Assembly: GCA_027364845.1 (NCBI GenBank)
Contig: DAHXOO010000004.1
Location: forward strand, 1 to 64,000
Reading direction: 5' to 3'
DNA length: 64,000 bases
From: Pseudomonadota bacterium
Lineage (GTDB): Bacteria > Pseudomonadota > Gammaproteobacteria > Acidiferrobacterales > UBA6901
The translations under genes and the position numbers were made by a program. Below the pieces are notes generated by a model. The model was given only the letters and a program-made list of their open reading frames with translations. It was not told where the DNA came from and did no database searches. Positions 62,536-64,000 of this stretch are shown here, piece after piece (positions within the stretch are counted from its first letter, which is position 1; each line of letters starts with the position of its first letter).

Positions 62536-64000
62536 ACTGGCAGGCTCCCGGAGATGAGTTGGGTGGCCTGCTCGAACCAGTGCGCGAGGAACAACGGTAT
62601 CGACAGACCGAGCCACAGCACCAGCGCGAGATGGACCATGACCGGCAGCATGTTGGCCTTAACCCGGGTCTGGCCCACAGGCGGGGTGCCGTAGATCATG
62701 GGATGCAGGTGGCGAAACAGACCGGCAAACGCGATCGCGAGACCCAGCAGCAGTGGTACGGTCAACCATGGCCAGGATTTCATGGTCGCGTTAAGTACCA
62801 GAAACTCGCTCATGAACACGCCGAAAGGCGGGAAGCCGGCGATCGCGAGAGAGCCGGCCAGCAGTCCCCAGCCGACCGCCGGCTGAGTACGGATAAGTCC
62901 ACGTATATGCTCAATGCGTTGGGTGCCGGCGAGCTGTGCCGCATGGCCGACAGTGACGAAGATCGCCGATTTGGTGAGCGAATGCACGGTCATGTGCAGC
63001 AGAGCGGCGAACGTGGCGAGCGCGCCGCCAATGCCGAAAGCGAAGGTCGTCAGCCCCATGTGTTCGATCGAGGAATAGCTGTACATGCGCTTGATGTCGT
63101 GCTGGCGGTGCAGAAACAGACCGGCCACCAGGAAGGACAGCAGGCCGAACCCCATCATGAGGTGTCCCGCAAGCGCGGTGTGCAGCGAGCCGTCCACCAG
63201 CATCTTGACGCGTACGAGCGCGTACAGCGCGACATTGAGCAGCAGCCCCGATAGCACCGCCGACATGGGGGTGGGGCCCTCGGAATGCGCATCCGGCAGC
63301 CAGTTGTGCAGCGGCACCAGTCCGACCTTGGTTCCGTAGCCCACCAGCAGGAACACAAAGGCGATTGCAAGCACGGCAGGATCGAGCTGGGCAGCATGGG
63401 TGTGCAGAACACTCCATAGCAGTGAATCGTTGCGCTTGGCGCCGAGGCGCCGCTCAGCTGCGAAGTACAGCAGCACCGTTCCGAAAAGCGCCTGGGCGAT
63501 GCCGACTCCGCACAGGATGAAATATTTCCAGGCGGCCTCCACCGACTCCGGGGTGCGGTACAGGCTCACCAGCAGCACCGTGGTAAGTGTCGCGGCCTCC
63601 ATGGCCACCCACAGCACGCCCATGTTATTGGTCGTGAGCGCGAGCAGCATCGCGAACAGAAAGCCCTGGTACATGGAGTGGTAAAGCCGCATGCGCTGGG
63701 ATCCGACGCGGCCACGCTCGACCTCGTGCTGCATGTAGGGACGCGAGAAGATCGCTGTGGTCATGCCGACGAACGCGGTCAATGCCACGAGATAGACGTT
63801 GAAGGCGTCGATGTAGAACAGCTTGTCGGGAGACAGCTCGGGCCCGGTGCCCAGCACGTTCAAGGCGAGCCACACGGAGGCGCCACAGGTTGCCGTCGAG
63901 ACCGCTACGTTGATGAGGCCCGCGATGCGGTGGCTCCTCACCAAGGCGAGCACCAGACCGCCGCCGAGCGGCAGCCCCAGCACCAGGTACAGGGGATTCA
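62532..64000 (-). CDS. HyfF/NuoN-MrpD-like proton-channel subunit (5' end beyond the window)
   Basis: At least 488 residues of a 12-14-helix antiporter-like membrane subunit. Conserved landmarks are WVAMEAATLTTVLLVSLYR (the key Glu of the E-channel), LFGTVLLYF, VPLHNWLPDAHSEGPTPMSAVLSG (the lysine/His-rich TM7-8 region), and YSYSSIEHMGL. This is HyfF, related to the proton-pumping subunits of complex I. The frame continues to base 64000 reading NPLYLVLGLPLGG; a start codon would fall one base beyond the window. It overlaps the large-subunit gene by four bases. Confidence 0.88.
   Translation of the reverse strand, partial: NPLYLVLGLPLGGGLVLALVRSHRIAGLINVAVSTATCGASVWLALNVLGTGPELSPDKLFYIDAFNVYLVALTAFVGMTTAIFSRPYMQHEVERGRVGSQRMRLYHSMYQGFLFAMLLALTTNNMGVLWVAMEAATLTTVLLVSLYRTPESVEAAWKYFILCGVGIAQALFGTVLLYFAAERRLGAKRNDSLLWSVLHTHAAQLDPAVLAIAFVFLLVGYGTKVGLVPLHNWLPDAHSEGPTPMSAVLSGLLLNVALYALVRVKMLVDGSLHTALAGHLMMGFGLLSFLVAGLFLHRQHDIKRMYSYSSIEHMGLTTFAFGIGGALATFAALLHMTVHSLTKSAIFVTVGHAAQLAGTQRIEHIRGLIRTQPAVGWGLLAGSLAIAGFPPFGVFMSEFLVLNATMKSWPWLTVPLLLGLAIAFAGLFRHLHPMIYGTPPVGQTRVKANMLPVMVHLALVLWLGLSIPLFLAHWFEQATQLISGSLPV

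Noticed and set aside
1..64000. CRISPR arrays, rRNA operons, prophage
   Set aside because: No regularly spaced direct repeats, no rRNA-like sequence, and only isolated integrase or insertion-sequence remnants were seen.

Overview
The window reads as chromosome of a free-living Gram-negative proteobacterium, most likely gamma- or betaproteobacterial. Support comes from lpxD, a TolC export system, an AddAB-like repair pair, the YoaA helicase and the rmlBACD order. GC content is high and many genes overlap by ATGA or GTGA. The genus cannot be fixed from the sequence. Copper export, a proton-pumping P-type ATPase and three trehalose enzymes suggest a stressful, metal-rich or acidic habitat, but that is inference.

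Positions 1-7.4 kb hold one end of an exopolysaccharide cluster: two glycosyltransferases, two NodB-type polysaccharide deacetylases, a low-molecular-weight phosphatase and a sulfotransferase. From 7.4 to 11.7 kb come a dispersed palindrome-rich repeat, a dead metal-chaperone gene, and a MerR-controlled copper operon (regulator, CopA ATPase, CopZ chaperone, glutaredoxin). From 11.7 to 14.2 kb is a decay zone: a transposon-like element with 60-base inverted ends, a frameshifted cytochrome c-like gene, a DNA-ligase fragment and a DUF2934 gene.

From 14.4 to 21.8 kb a minus-strand block encodes TolC, a membrane-fusion protein, an ABC permease and ATPase, small proteins and a plasma-membrane H+-ATPase. 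Two FNR/ANR-like boxes with correctly placed -10 elements lie at the DUF2934 gene and at the head of the TolC operon, suggesting shared oxygen or redox control. From 22 to 25.9 kb are an HPP membrane protein, mobile-element scars (integrase tail, REP-like and terminal palindromes), an orphan lpxD and the second copy of the dispersed repeat.

From 25.9 to 44.8 kb the content is mainly housekeeping or signalling: the AddB/AddA-like pair, a cyclic-nucleotide-domain protein, a GAF-GGDEF-EAL protein, two uncharacterised proteins, rmlBACD for dTDP-L-rhamnose, yoaA and a peroxiredoxin. From 45.2 to 53.7 kb lie treZ, treY and a trehalose synthase-maltokinase fusion. The maltokinase half has lost the conserved metal-binding Asp.

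From 53.9 to 58.8 kb are a CmpX-like membrane protein, a lipoprotein/outer-membrane-barrel pair, a small membrane protein and tsaB. A MutS2 homologue with an internal deletion and frameshift follows. The right end (60.3-64 kb) is a Hyf/Mbx-like membrane complex whose large subunit lacks the cysteines of a [NiFe] site, so it is probably a non-hydrogenase respiratory or ion-pumping complex.

No rRNA, intact tRNA or CRISPR array was seen. The strongest leads for something undescribed are the two-copy palindromic repeat, the structured-end mobile element with a compensatory hairpin change, the cysteine-less Hyf complex and the altered maltokinase.
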